DNA of 64,000 nucleotides from Heliomicrobium gestii (GCF_009877435.1 NZ_WXEX01000007.1:143616-207615); one strand, 5' to 3'. Shown: positions 1-8,667, numbered from the stretch's first letter. Made by a program: numbers and translations. Notes: generated by a model from the letters alone, not told the origin.

Positions 1-534
1 CCCGGTTCCATCGGCCTCCCCCTCCCTGCCGTCTCGGTCATGATCGTCGACGCCACAGGCCAGGATCTGCCTCCCGGCGAGGTGGGCGAACTGATCTGTC
101 AGGGGCCAAACGTCATGTCGGGCTACCTCGGACTGCCCCAGGAGACGGCGGCAGTCCTCCGCGACGGTTGGCTCTACACAGGTGATCTGGCCTACCGGGA
201 TGACGAGGGATACATCTTCATCGTCGATCGAAAAAAAGACCTGATCATCGTCGGCGGCCTCAACGTCTATCCCCGGGAGGTGGAAGAGGTCCTCTATGCT
301 CACCCGTCCGTGAAAGAGGCCGCCGTGATCGGCATGCCCGACAAGACGCGTGGTGAAGCGGTCCGCGCCTTTGTCGTCATCCGGGACGGCGCAGAACTGA
401 ACCGGAAGGAACTGATGACCTACCTGCGCGCCAACCTGGCCTCATATAAACTGCCCCGGGAGATCGTCGAGTTGGAGGCTTTGCCGAGGAACGCCACCGG
501 CAAGGTGCTGAAGAAGGAACTGAAAACGCGGTAA
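1..534 (+). CDS. Long-chain acyl-CoA synthetase / AMP-binding ligase, C-terminal part
   Basis: The reading frame is open from base 1, so the gene starts upstream of the window; only about 177 C-terminal residues are present. They hold the adenylate-forming family signatures: GELxxxGPNVMxGY, the YTGDLAYRDDEGYIFIVDRKKD hinge region with its conserved Asp and Arg, GGLNVYPREVEE, and the C-terminal catalytic lysine motif PRNATGKVLKKEL. The family activates a carboxylic acid, usually a fatty acid, with ATP and transfers it to CoA in the cytoplasm. The chain-length specificity cannot be judged without the N-terminal part. A hairpin follows the stop codon. Confidence 0.9.
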   Translation, partial: PGSIGLPLPAVSVMIVDATGQDLPPGEVGELICQGPNVMSGYLGLPQETAAVLRDGWLYTGDLAYRDDEGYIFIVDRKKDLIIVGGLNVYPREVEEVLYAHPSVKEAAVIGMPDKTRGEAVRAFVVIRDGAELNRKELMTYLRANLASYKLPREIVELEALPRNATGKVLKKELKTR

Positions 535-561
535 GACCCCTCTGCCGCCGATGGAACGTAA

Positions 562-612
562 CAGCCCCGATGGAAGCGCTTATCGAGCGCCGCCGTCGGG
601 GCTGCCTGTTTA
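562..612. terminator. Hairpin after the acyl-CoA synthetase
   Basis: A 12-base arm at 562-573 pairs with 593-604 (one mismatch) and is followed by CCTGTTTA. The T-tract is weak. It sits exactly where the minus-strand methyltransferase remnant loses its homology, so it may have arrived with the rearrangement. Confidence 0.5.
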
Positions 613-613
613 C

Positions 614-781
614 GATGGTCGGCGCAAAAAACACAAGCAAAAACAGCCAGCCTTGCCAATATCGTATCGAGCCTGCAGGTAAAAACAGCAATATGCCGAC
701 GATCCCAATAAACCCAACCAGGTTATAGTAAACTCGTTTTTTCAGCCCTTCCAGGTCTTTCTGAAAAGCGCTTTTTTCCAC
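614..781 (-). pseudogene. N-terminal remnant of an isoprenylcysteine-methyltransferase-like membrane protein
   Basis: Read leftwards from the ATG at 781, the first ~56 residues form a plausible protein. A short basic start (MEKSAFQKDLEGLKKRVYYN) is followed by two hydrophobic segments around AGSIRYWQGWLFLLVFF, the pattern at the start of isoprenylcysteine carboxyl methyltransferase-like (ICMT/DUF1295-type) proteins. After APTIV the frame becomes Arg/Ser-rich and runs antisense through the neighbouring ligase gene, so the remaining two thirds are missing. The break lies at the hairpin near 604-613. Family assignment is from memory of the motif and is moderate. Confidence 0.5.
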
Positions 782-874
782 ATCATGCCTCCGAAAACCA
801 TTCTGGTGAATTTATGATTCCTTTTTCATTTGATTTCATTCAAGGTCCGCCCCAGCAAAGGGGGTGGTTGTATA

Positions 875-921
875 AAAATAATTCACCCCTTACGGTATTG
901 TTGAATGCTACCATAAGGGGT
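875..921 (-). terminator. Terminator of the CheB-CheR hybrid gene
   Basis: Arms 885-897 and 909-921 pair over 13 bases, with one G-U in the minus-strand RNA. A T-rich stretch (GAATTATTTTT) follows on the minus strand, about 40 bases past the stop at 962. Confidence 0.7.
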
Positions 922-961
922 CGCAACTGTCCGTTTATTCAGGCTCCGGTTAAAATACCCT

Positions 962-3900
962 TCACGCCGTCCGGTTCCCCGAAGGTTTCTCCAGCACCCG
1001 CCACAGGCAGGCGTACAGTTCGTTTAAGGCCACCGGTTTCGCCGCCAGTTCATCGGCATAGGTTCGCCACTCTCCGGTGAGGTTCACTTGAAAGATATCG
1101 CTGGTCACGAGCACCACCGGCGGACAGTTGGCCATCGTCTTGGCGACGCCGCCGATCATATCGGCGGCATGGCCGTCGTGAAACTCCGCCTCTGTCAAAA
1201 CCAGGTCTGGCGGTTCAGCGCCTGCCAGAGCGATGGCCTCCTCCATCCCCCGCGCCACCACCGGAGCGCCGCCCAAGACGGTGACGACACGGCTCAAGAG
1301 CAGGATCGAGGTGGGATCCTCGTCAACGATCAACACCCGGCGATGGGCCATATGGGTTTTCAACCGCTCCATGTTGACAGGCCCTTGGCCGTTGGCTTCA
1401 GCCGGCATCTCCAGGTAACGGACCGGCGCATCCACCGTCACTGTCGTGCCCACGCCTTCTCGCGATTCCACGTCGATCTCACCTTGCAACGTATGGACCA
1501 ACTGCTGGGTGATGGCCATCCCAAGGCCGGAACCAGTGATCTTGGTGACGCCCTTGGCCCGGTAGAAGGGGTCGAAGATGTGGGCCACCGTCTCCATGTT
1601 CATCCCGATGCCTCTATCGGCGATCCACAGGCGCAAGCGCTCCCCTTCCCGACTGATGCGAAAGACCACTTGGCCCCCCGCCTGAGAGTACTTGACGGCG
1701 TTGTCGAGCAGGTTGAGCAGGATCTGGCAGAGCTTGCCGAAGTCGCTTTCCACCAGCAGCCGCGGAGAGACCTGGTTGTCGACGATATAGTCGACCCGGG
1801 CGCGGCGCGCTTTATAGGCGATGACGGCGCTCACCTGGTCGGCCAATTGGGGGATGGAGAACACCTTATTCTCGACGGCCTTTTTCCCCAACTCGATGGA
1901 GGAGAGCTCGAGCACCTGAGTCAGCAAGTTGTTCAGGTTGTCGGCCGCTTTGCGAGTCATATCGAAGTAGGTGGCGATCTCCTCCTGGAGCGCCTCCCGC
2001 TCCGGGAGCCTTTCCCCCTCCGGAAGCTCTTTCCCCACCTGACGCGCTTTCCCTTCCTGGGCCGGTTGGCTCGTTGTCTCCACGCCCAGTTGGGTCACGC
2101 CGAGGATGACGTTCAAGGAACCGCGCAGGTCATGGGAAAGCTCGGCGATGAAGCGCGTCTTCATGTGGTTGGCCCGTTCGGCGTCTGATTTGGCCAGGGC
2201 CAGTTCCTCCGCCATGTTGCGCTCCGTATCCAGGGCCGCCTGCAACTGCCGGTGCAGTTCATGCTGCTCGGTGATGTCATAGGCGACGATCAAGAGGCCA
2301 ACGATCTGCTGCTCCTCGTTGTGGAGGGGCACATAATCAACGTTGAAGGACTTGTTCCGCCAGGCGATGACAGCCCGGCTGACCGTCTCATTTTCACCCT
2401 CGACGAGCCGCTCCAGGTGGGTTTTCAGTTCCCCGAAAAAGGGCGGCACCTGCAAGCCGAAGAGGTTCCGGTTGACGGCCTTGTAACTGGGGATGTCGAA
2501 GAGCTTCGTCGCCGCCGGGTTCCACTCCAGCACCCGGCCTTCCAGGTCGATGGCGATGACGGCCACATTGATGCTCGTCAGCACGCTGTTTTTCAGGGCC
2601 GACACGGCCAGCAACTCCAGCGTGCGAACCTCCAGTTCCTCATTGATCGTCTCCAGTTCCTCGTTGGCCGCCTCCAGTTCCTCGTTCGTCGTCTCCAGTT
2701 CCTCATTGGCCGATTCCAATTCTTCGTTAGTCGTCTCCAACTCCTCGTTGGCCGCCTGCAGCTCCTCGTTGGTCGTCTCCAACTCTTCGTTGGTCGACTG
2801 CAGTTCTTCCGCAATCGAGAGCGCGTCGGAGAGTTCCTTTTCCATGCTGTCCATCTCCCGTTCCGTCGGGAGCACTGGACCGCTGGTCCGCCGGATCACG
2901 GGCGTGAAGATCAGGATCAGGATCGGCTTGCGATCCTCGTCAGCGTCGAGGAGAAAGGACAGCGCATAGAGGCGGGGCAACTCCCGCCAGGTGACGCTGA
3001 TATCCCGGGAAGGCGGAACCAGGCCGCTTTGAAAACACTCCTGCATCTCCGCCTGCATCTTGTCGTCAATCAGTTCGAAGAGCAGCGCTTCCCGCTCCGG
3101 CTCTGCCTTTTCCGCTTCGGCCAGGCAACCGGTGAGCAGCTCATCGGCCCGGCGGTTCCACAGAACGATCTTCAGTTGTTCATTGAGCGCCAGGACCGGC
3201 GCCGACAGGTTTTCCAGGACGCTGTCGGCCACATAGCGGCGGTTGAGCCGGTTGTCGCCATCCGTCAGCTGCATCCAACCGTTGCGCGGGCGCACATAAG
3301 GAACGCGACGCGTGGGAACGGAGCGGGCCCGGTAGATCTTCCAGCGCCGATCGACAAAATCGAAGAGTTCTGGCACCACCGAGGTGGTCTCTGATTTGCC
3401 CAAGAAGAGAAAGCCCCCAGGGTTTAAGGCGTACTGAAACATGGTCAGGACTTTTTTCTGCAATTCTTTCTCAAAGTAGATCAGCAGGTTGCGGCAGATC
3501 AGCAGATCCACCTTGGCGATGGGCGCCGAGTGGACGATGTCCTGCACGCCGAAGATGACGCAGGAACGAATATGTTTTTTTACCTTATAAAAATCGCCGC
3601 AGGCGATCATGTATTTTTCGCGGTAACTTTCCGGCAGGCTCCGCACCTTGGATTCATTATAAAGACCGCGACGCGCCTCCAGGATGGCCGCTTCATCGAG
3701 GTCGGTGGCGTAAATCTTCAGTTCGGCTTTTTTCTGGGCCTCTTCCAGCATGTCAATGACCATGAAGGCCACCGAGTACGCCTCTTCCCCTGTCGAACAG
3801 CCGACTGACCAGACGCGCAGGGTGTCGCCGTCCTTCAATCGGGCGATCAGGGGTTCCAGGCAATTGACCCGCAGCGATTCATAGGCGGCCTCATCACGCA

Positions 3901-4732
3901 AAAACTGGGTCACATTGATCAGCAGATCGTCGTGCAATTCGTCCAGCTCTTCCGGATATCGCTTCAGGTGTTCGATGTACTCCTGCACGGACGTGTAATG
4001 GAGCTGGGTCATGCGCTTGCGCACGCGCCGCTTGAAGGTGGAGCGCCGGTAATGGACGACATCGATATTCAGCCGGTGGCGCAGCATGTCGGCGATTTCC
4101 ATGTGTTCGTCCAGGGTGAGCTCCCGGCGCACCGTCTCCGGTTCCTTGAGGATCTGGGAGACGATCTTCGGGATTTCGTTGAGCGGAAGCACAAAGTCGA
4201 TGGCCCCGGTGTTGATGGCGTTCTGGGGCATGGCGTTGTAGTGGCTGTTGGACGAGTCCTGGGCGATGGTGAAGCCGCCGTGCTCCTTGATGCTGATGAT
4301 CCCATTGCTGCCGTCTGAACCGGTGCCAGACAGGACAACGCCGATCACCCGCGACCCAAAAGCTTCGGCGGCCGACTCAAAGAGCACATCGATCGAGGGG
4401 CGCGCGAACTTCACCTTTTCCGATTCAGCGTCGAGATGAATCCGGTTTCCGTGCAGGACCAGGTGGTGGTTGGGCGTAGCCACGTAGATCGTCCCGCCGC
4501 AGATGACCTCGTCCTGGACGGCCTCCTTCACATCCATGAGGGAGGTGCGCTTCAAGATGGCCGTCAGGTGGGAGGGGTAGCGCGGCGACAGGTGTTGAAC
4601 GATGAACACGGCGAGGTTCTGATCGGGGCTCAGCCGGTTGAGGACCTCTTGAATGGCCCGCAACCCGCCGGCTGAAGCGCCGATCGCGAGCACCCACAAG
4701 GCCTGTTCTGGTTCCCGGTTTTTCTCTTCCAT
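962..4732 (-). CDS. CheB-CheR-PAS-histidine kinase-receiver hybrid
   Basis: A 1256-residue cytoplasmic signalling protein. Residues ~10-195 are a CheB methylesterase with the catalytic Ser in GASAGG, His in VQHLSP and Asp in GTGSDGS. Residues ~205-470 are a CheR methyltransferase (VGCSTGEEAYS, CRNLLIYF). A PAS-like stretch follows, then a heptad coiled coil of NEELE repeats (~634-705), a second PAS (~715-830), HisKA (FIAELSHDLRG, His near 860), HATPase_c (NLLDNAVKYS; GIGMN; GSGLGMAI) and a C-terminal receiver (~1128-1250). In the receiver the phosphoacceptor Asp is replaced by Glu (residue ~1181), although the acidic pair, Thr and Lys are kept. There are no membrane segments. The ATG is preceded by GAGGAGG. 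Such hybrids probably link receptor methylation enzymes to a phosphorelay; the input signal is unknown. Confidence 0.95.
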   Translation of the reverse strand: MEEKNREPEQALWVLAIGASAGGLRAIQEVLNRLSPDQNLAVFIVQHLSPRYPSHLTAILKRTSLMDVKEAVQDEVICGGTIYVATPNHHLVLHGNRIHLDAESEKVKFARPSIDVLFESAAEAFGSRVIGVVLSGTGSDGSNGIISIKEHGGFTIAQDSSNSHYNAMPQNAINTGAIDFVLPLNEIPKIVSQILKEPETVRRELTLDEHMEIADMLRHRLNIDVVHYRRSTFKRRVRKRMTQLHYTSVQEYIEHLKRYPEELDELHDDLLINVTQFLRDEAAYESLRVNCLEPLIARLKDGDTLRVWSVGCSTGEEAYSVAFMVIDMLEEAQKKAELKIYATDLDEAAILEARRGLYNESKVRSLPESYREKYMIACGDFYKVKKHIRSCVIFGVQDIVHSAPIAKVDLLICRNLLIYFEKELQKKVLTMFQYALNPGGFLFLGKSETTSVVPELFDFVDRRWKIYRARSVPTRRVPYVRPRNGWMQLTDGDNRLNRRYVADSVLENLSAPVLALNEQLKIVLWNRRADELLTGCLAEAEKAEPEREALLFELIDDKMQAEMQECFQSGLVPPSRDISVTWRELPRLYALSFLLDADEDRKPILILIFTPVIRRTSGPVLPTEREMDSMEKELSDALSIAEELQSTNEELETTNEELQAANEELETTNEELESANEELETTNEELEAANEELETINEELEVRTLELLAVSALKNSVLTSINVAVIAIDLEGRVLEWNPAATKLFDIPSYKAVNRNLFGLQVPPFFGELKTHLERLVEGENETVSRAVIAWRNKSFNVDYVPLHNEEQQIVGLLIVAYDITEQHELHRQLQAALDTERNMAEELALAKSDAERANHMKTRFIAELSHDLRGSLNVILGVTQLGVETTSQPAQEGKARQVGKELPEGERLPEREALQEEIATYFDMTRKAADNLNNLLTQVLELSSIELGKKAVENKVFSIPQLADQVSAVIAYKARRARVDYIVDNQVSPRLLVESDFGKLCQILLNLLDNAVKYSQAGGQVVFRISREGERLRLWIADRGIGMNMETVAHIFDPFYRAKGVTKITGSGLGMAITQQLVHTLQGEIDVESREGVGTTVTVDAPVRYLEMPAEANGQGPVNMERLKTHMAHRRVLIVDEDPTSILLLSRVVTVLGGAPVVARGMEEAIALAGAEPPDLVLTEAEFHDGHAADMIGGVAKTMANCPPVVLVTSDIFQVNLTGEWRTYADELAAKPVALNELYACLWRVLEKPSGNRTA

Positions 4733-4907
4733 CCGGAGTCGGCCTCCTCATTCCCGGGGGTTGGCATCCGGTGAAATATCCACATCCTGCTATGACATGC
4801 GCGTTGTCGGCGCAGAAATCCACTTTGAGACTTATCAATCGTTATAGTAATTTCAATCGCTTTGATCATTCCATTCTTTTCCCTCAGGGCCGTTTCCTGC
4901 TCTTTCA

Positions 4908-4940
4908 CAAAAAAAGCGCCGCTTTTTACGGCGGCGCTGT
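4908..4940 (-). terminator. Terminator of the HD-GYP gene
   Basis: An 8-base stem (4915-4922 with 4931-4938) is followed on the minus strand by a run of seven T, just after the stop at 4957. Confidence 0.85.
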
Positions 4941-4956
4941 ACTGGATGGCGATTTT

Positions 4957-5997
4957 TCAGGCGACGATGACCAGATTGGTTTGCGCCTCATCCATCAGAT
5001 CGATGATCTCGACGACGCGATTGTCTTCCATCACACAGACGACGGGTCGCAGGGGCCAACCGGCGTTTTGCTTGACCACGAGACCTTTCTTTCCATTGCA
5101 TAACTCTATCAGGCTGCCATTGGGGTAGATGGCGACGGTGCCGCAAAAGTGACGCACCATGGCAGGGTCAAAATAAGCGCCCGACTGGGACCAGATGTAT
5201 TCATAGGCTTTGTGCCCCGGGAGGGGCTGCCGATAGGGACGGCGCGATGTCAAGGCGTCATAGACATCGGCCACGGCTGCGATGCGGCCGAACAAATGGA
5301 TGTCCCCGCCCTTGACGCCTCGGGGATAACCGGTGCCATCGTATTTCTCCTGATGCTGAAAGGCCACATGGGCCGACAACAGGCTGGAATTCTTGCGCAG
5401 GAGATCGTAACCGAAGCGGGTGTGCTGCTGCATGATGGCGTATTCCTCTGCCGTCAGTTTCCCTGGTTTTTTTGTGATCTCCGCGGGGATTCTTGTCTTC
5501 CCGATGTCATGCAAGAGCGCGCCCATCCCCAAAAGAGCCAGTTCTTCGCGTCTTAATCCGGCATGCATGCCGATGATGATCGAGAGCACGCAAACGGACA
5601 CACAGTGGGAGTAGGTATATTCATCGTAGTCATGAAGGGCGCTCAGATCGAGGAGGGTTCCCCGATTGCGGACCAATTCTTCGACGATCATCTCGACACT
5701 TTTTTTGGCGCTGGACAGATCCCTGTCAACCCGCGGCGACGCCAACATCTTCACCAGGTGTCGCGTGTTCTTCATGACTTCTACGAAGACCGGCTCGGAA
5801 AGGGCGTTCTCGTAGTCGATCAGATCGCCAAAGGGACTCTCGATATAGATGGATTGAATGGCCAGATCCTTCAGCCGTTGAAGATACCCGCTGGTCAGTT
5901 GTACCCCCCTGGCCAACAGGATGCTGCCCCGGCCGTCATAGACCGGTTTGGCCAACACGGCGCCCGGTTCGACCAGGCTGACGGATATTCGCATCAT
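4957..5997 (-). CDS. HD-GYP domain protein, probable c-di-GMP phosphodiesterase
   Basis: 346 residues and no membrane segments. The ~130 N-terminal residues resemble the DUF3391-like region that often precedes HD-GYP. Residues ~130-300 carry the HD motif (LLHDIGKTRIP), a downstream metal-ligand His (MQQHTRFG), HQEKYDGTGYPRG with the intact GYP triplet, and AVADVYDALTSRRPYR. The second His of the usual HHE motif is Gln here. HD-GYP enzymes hydrolyse c-di-GMP to GMP or pGpG. Two adjacent ATGs (5997 and 5994) follow AGGGAGG; either could start the protein. It has its own likely promoter and terminator. Confidence 0.9.
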   Translation of the reverse strand: MMRISVSLVEPGAVLAKPVYDGRGSILLARGVQLTSGYLQRLKDLAIQSIYIESPFGDLIDYENALSEPVFVEVMKNTRHLVKMLASPRVDRDLSSAKKSVEMIVEELVRNRGTLLDLSALHDYDEYTYSHCVSVCVLSIIIGMHAGLRREELALLGMGALLHDIGKTRIPAEITKKPGKLTAEEYAIMQQHTRFGYDLLRKNSSLLSAHVAFQHQEKYDGTGYPRGVKGGDIHLFGRIAAVADVYDALTSRRPYRQPLPGHKAYEYIWSQSGAYFDPAMVRHFCGTVAIYPNGSLIELCNGKKGLVVKQNAGWPLRPVVCVMEDNRVVEIIDLMDEAQTNLVIVA

Positions 5998-6098
5998 GCC
6001 CTTGGTGCCTCCCTGATGCTGTCGTTTTGCCCCGGGGGTTCGGGCCGAACGGCGGCCTCACCCGTTTCTCGTCAACGCGAATATGAACATCCCATATT

Positions 6099-6127
6099 AT
6101 TATAAGCCAGTTGACGGCGGTTGGGAA
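6099..6127 (-). promoter_or_regulatory. Candidate sigma-A promoter for the HD-GYP gene
   Basis: On the minus strand TTCCCA and TATAAT are separated by 17 bases, about 100 bases upstream of the HD-GYP start. The -10 is perfect and the -35 weak. Confidence 0.4.
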
Positions 6128-6157
6128 TATGGGGGAAAGAAATTTTTGTATAGATAA

Positions 6158-7309
6158 TTAGGAGGTTTTGTATAACCCGGCGCCAAGAGCGACAAGTCGG
6201 AAAACAGCTTTGGCCGTGGCAAAGAGAAAGGGTTCGGCCAGTTGCATCGCTTTCGGCACATCGACGGGGAGGCGGGTGCAGGCGACGAGGGCGGAAAAGT
6301 TGGCCTCCAACTCTTCATGGTCCTCGATGCCGCCGGAGATGACGATCACCGGTTTGCCATAGACTTCGGCGATCTTCGCCACCCCGGCGGGAACCTTGCC
6401 GTAGGCCGTCTGCCGGTCTGTCTTGCCTTCTCCTGTCACGACCAGATCGGCGGCGGCCACCTTCGCCTCCAGTCCGGTAATCTCGCTGACCAGGGTAAAA
6501 CCGCGCTCCAGCCGGGCGTCGAGAAAGGCCATGAGCCCCGCTCCCAGGCCGCCGGCGGCGCCGGCGCCCGCCCGTTCGGCCACTTGCCGGCCCAGGTCTC
6601 TTTCGACCACCGCCGCCAGATGGCGCAAATTGGCGTCCAACTGAGCGACCATCTCCGGCGTCGCCCCTTTCTGGGGGCCAAAGACAGCTGAGGCGCCCGT
6701 GGGGCCGCAAAGGGGGTTGGTGACATCACAGGCGGCGACCAGGGTTACCGCTCCGCTTGCGATGGCGGGATCCAGCCCGCTGCAATCGACCCGGCGCAAC
6801 TGGGCCAACCCAGCGCCGCCGCGGGGGATGACCTTCCCTTCCCCATCGAGCAGCCCCACGCCCAGCGCCTCCGCCATGCCGGCGCCGCCGTCGTTGGTGG
6901 CCGAACCGCCGATGCCGATGAAGACGGTCCGGCAACCGGCGTCGATGGCGGCGGCGATCAGCTCGCCTGTGCCGTAGGTCGTCGTAATCCGGGGATCGCG
7001 CTTGTCCCGGGGAACGAGATGGAGTCCCGAGGCGGCCGCCATCTCGATGACGGCGCTTTTCCCATCTTGGAGAATGCCGTAATGGGCCTTCACGGCATCT
7101 CCCAGCGGTCCTGTCACCTCGCGCTCGACAAATCGTCCGCCAGCGCCTTTGACCATGGCTTCCACAAACCCCTCGCCGCCATCGGCCTGGGGAACGAGAT
7201 CGAGCACCGGCGAGGTCCAGACCTGGCGGGCCGCTCGCCCGATGATCTCGGCCACCTCCAGCGCCGACAAGGATTCCTTATAAGAGTCCGGTGCGACAAC
7301 AATCCGCAT
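6158..7309 (-). CDS. Glycerate kinase (GarK/GlxK family)
   Basis: 383 residues, the usual family length. It phosphorylates glycerate with ATP, linking glycerate/glyoxylate metabolism to glycolysis. Family signatures seen are the start MRIVVAPDSYKESL, ADGGEGFVEAM, the glycine-rich GIGGSATNDGGAGMAEALG, and LVVTGEGKTDRQTAYGKVP near the end. The frame is open upstream to 7624, but conserved sequence begins only at the ATG at 7309, which has GAGGGG in front of it, so I chose that start. A perfect inverted repeat lies 36 bases upstream, and a small same-strand gene lies further upstream. Confidence 0.95.
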   Translation of the reverse strand: MRIVVAPDSYKESLSALEVAEIIGRAARQVWTSPVLDLVPQADGGEGFVEAMVKGAGGRFVEREVTGPLGDAVKAHYGILQDGKSAVIEMAAASGLHLVPRDKRDPRITTTYGTGELIAAAIDAGCRTVFIGIGGSATNDGGAGMAEALGVGLLDGEGKVIPRGGAGLAQLRRVDCSGLDPAIASGAVTLVAACDVTNPLCGPTGASAVFGPQKGATPEMVAQLDANLRHLAAVVERDLGRQVAERAGAGAAGGLGAGLMAFLDARLERGFTLVSEITGLEAKVAAADLVVTGEGKTDRQTAYGKVPAGVAKIAEVYGKPVIVISGGIEDHEELEANFSALVACTRLPVDVPKAMQLAEPFLFATAKAVFRLVALGAGLYKTS

Positions 7310-7345
7310 GGGCCAACCCCTCACTTCATCGTTTGCTGCATGGTA

Positions 7346-7375
7346 GAGCCGTCCGGTGATCTGACCGGACGGCTC
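7346..7375. repeat. Perfect 12-bp inverted repeat upstream of glycerate kinase
   Basis: GAGCCGTCCGGT at 7346-7357 is matched exactly by its complement at 7364-7375 with a 6-base loop. It lies between the small gene (stop at 7425) and the glycerate kinase start (7309). It has no T-tract on the minus strand and a late one (GTTTTTC, 7384 on) on the plus strand. It may be a terminator, an attenuator or an operator. Confidence 0.5.
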
Positions 7376-7424
7376 CGCGCGGGTGTTTTTCTTTCGTTGA
7401 GTCCATTGGGGCGTCTCTACGTCT

Positions 7425-7583
7425 TTAGTGTGCCTTCCGTTGATCTTTCTGGATGGCCTCCACCAGCAGTTGGGAAAAATCCTTCGTTTTTTCCTTCGGA
7501 TGGAGAACCTCCTTGGCCCGTTCCCTCTCTCGTTGAGGAAAGTACTGTGGAGGGAAAACGGGGACGATACGAATGCCATCCAT
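7425..7583 (-). CDS. Small 52-residue protein of unknown function
   Basis: The minus strand has an ATG at 7583 preceded by GAAGGGAGAG at good spacing, and an open frame of 52 codons ending in TAA. The protein starts MDGIRIVPVFPPQYFPQRER and ends in a charged, probably helical tail (FSQLLVEAIQKDQRKAH). It is hydrophilic with no signal peptide. An ATG at 7589 in the same frame is less well spaced. It lies 115 bases upstream of glycerate kinase on the same strand, so co-transcription is possible. The family is not recognised. Confidence 0.6.
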   Translation of the reverse strand: MDGIRIVPVFPPQYFPQRERERAKEVLHPKEKTKDFSQLLVEAIQKDQRKAH

Positions 7584-7755
7584 GGCCATCTCTCCCTTCG
7601 GGTGTCCTTACCCAAGTCCCTCACCGTTACTATCGTCTTCCGGCAGAGGCGAGTTTAGCCTTTCTGACGTAAAAACTGTCAATATTTTTTCGTGCTTTTC
7701 GTGGTCGGCGACAGGGTCTATCCAATCCCTGCATGGCGTTGGCGACAATTTGATC

Positions 7756-7784
7756 TTGTGCTTTTATGCTCCAGTTTGTATAAT
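7756..7784 (+). promoter_or_regulatory. Sigma-A promoter of the amino-acid-binding lipoprotein gene
   Basis: TTGTGC, 17 bases, then a perfect TATAAT; 43 bases upstream of the ATG at 7828. Confidence 0.65.
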
Positions 7785-7827
7785 ATGCCCGTATGTCAAA
7801 CCCAACTCGAAACGGAGGACCAATCAA

Positions 7828-8613
7828 ATGACCAAATGGATGCGCATCAGCTGCGCCGCATTGCTCACCGCCGGTTTGCTCGTCAGCCTCACCGGTTGCG
7901 GTGGCAGCACCCCCGCCACGACGACACCGGCCAAGAAAAAAATCGTCGTCGGCACAGAAGCCACCTACCGCCCCTTTGAGTGGAAGGATGAGAAAGGCGA
8001 AATCACCGGCTTTGACGTCGACCTGGCCCGGGAGATCGGCAAGGAACTGGGCGTTGAGGTGGAGATCAAAAATACGCCCTTTGACAACCTGATCGCCGAG
8101 TTGCAAAACCAGAGCATCGACATGGTCGCCTCGGCCATGACGATCACGGAAAAACGCAAAGAGAACATCGATTTCTCCCAGCCCTACTACGATTCCGTCC
8201 AAGCGATTATCGTCAAAGAAGGTTCGCCCATCAAGACCCTGGCTGACCTGAAGGACAAGAACGTGGGCGTGCAAAACGGCACCACCGGGATGGGGGTCGC
8301 TGAAAAACTGATGGGCGACCGCAGCACCAAGATCAAGCGTTTTGAGACCTGCCCGGATGCGCTCAACACCCTGCGCATCGACGGTCTTGACGCCGTCATC
8401 GCCGACAAGCCGGTGGCGCAGAACTACCTCGTCAACAACACCGACGCAAAACTTCTCGTCCTTGAAGACCCCACCCTGGAAAAAGAACAGTTCGGCCTGG
8501 CCATCCGCAAGGGCGACGGCGAACTGTTGAAGAAGATCAACGACGCCCTGGACAAGCTCGAGAAGAGCGGCAAGATCAAAGAATTGAACATCAAATACTT
8601 CGGGTCGAAGTAG
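7828..8613 (+). CDS. Amino-acid ABC transporter substrate-binding lipoprotein (family 3)
   Basis: 261 residues. A lipoprotein signal (hydrophobic core, then SLTGC, Cys ~22) is followed by a bilobed type II periplasmic-binding fold. The motifs are those of polar amino-acid binders: GTEATYRPFEWKDEKGEITGFDVDLAREIGKELG near the start, DMVASAMTITEKRKENIDFSQPYY, and GVQNGTTG. It is anchored outside the membrane and delivers an amino acid to a permease. No permease or ATPase genes adjoin it, so it is an orphan that may feed the importer at 20.1-23.1 kb or one elsewhere. The ATG at 7828 is chosen over the longer open frame because ACGGAGG precedes it and the signal peptide begins there. Confidence 0.93.
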   Translation: MTKWMRISCAALLTAGLLVSLTGCGGSTPATTTPAKKKIVVGTEATYRPFEWKDEKGEITGFDVDLAREIGKELGVEVEIKNTPFDNLIAELQNQSIDMVASAMTITEKRKENIDFSQPYYDSVQAIIVKEGSPIKTLADLKDKNVGVQNGTTGMGVAEKLMGDRSTKIKRFETCPDALNTLRIDGLDAVIADKPVAQNYLVNNTDAKLLVLEDPTLEKEQFGLAIRKGDGELLKKINDALDKLEKSGKIKELNIKYFGSK

Positions 8614-8634
8614 GCCGACCATTCCCCGGAACCG

Positions 8635-8667
8635 GCGCAGCGAGTTTTCGCTGCGCTGTTTTCGTTT
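8635..8667 (+). terminator. Rho-independent terminator
   Basis: A 9-bp stem (8635-8643 with 8648-8656) and GTTT loop, followed by TGTTTTCGTTT. Confidence 0.85.

Noticed and set aside
962..1080. Small plus-strand frame 814-1080 as a gene
   Set aside because: It overlaps the terminator and the 3' end of the hybrid gene on the other strand and has no ribosome binding site.
2630..2830. Regular repeats that could suggest a CRISPR or tandem repeat array
   Set aside because: They are in frame and code for a coiled coil; there are no unique spacers of constant length.
2252..3394. Long open frames on the plus strand opposite the CheB-CheR hybrid (380 and 366 codons)
   Set aside because: They are antisense shadows of a GC-rich gene: no ribosome binding sites, translations rich in Arg, Gln, His and Leu, and mirrored NEELE repeats.
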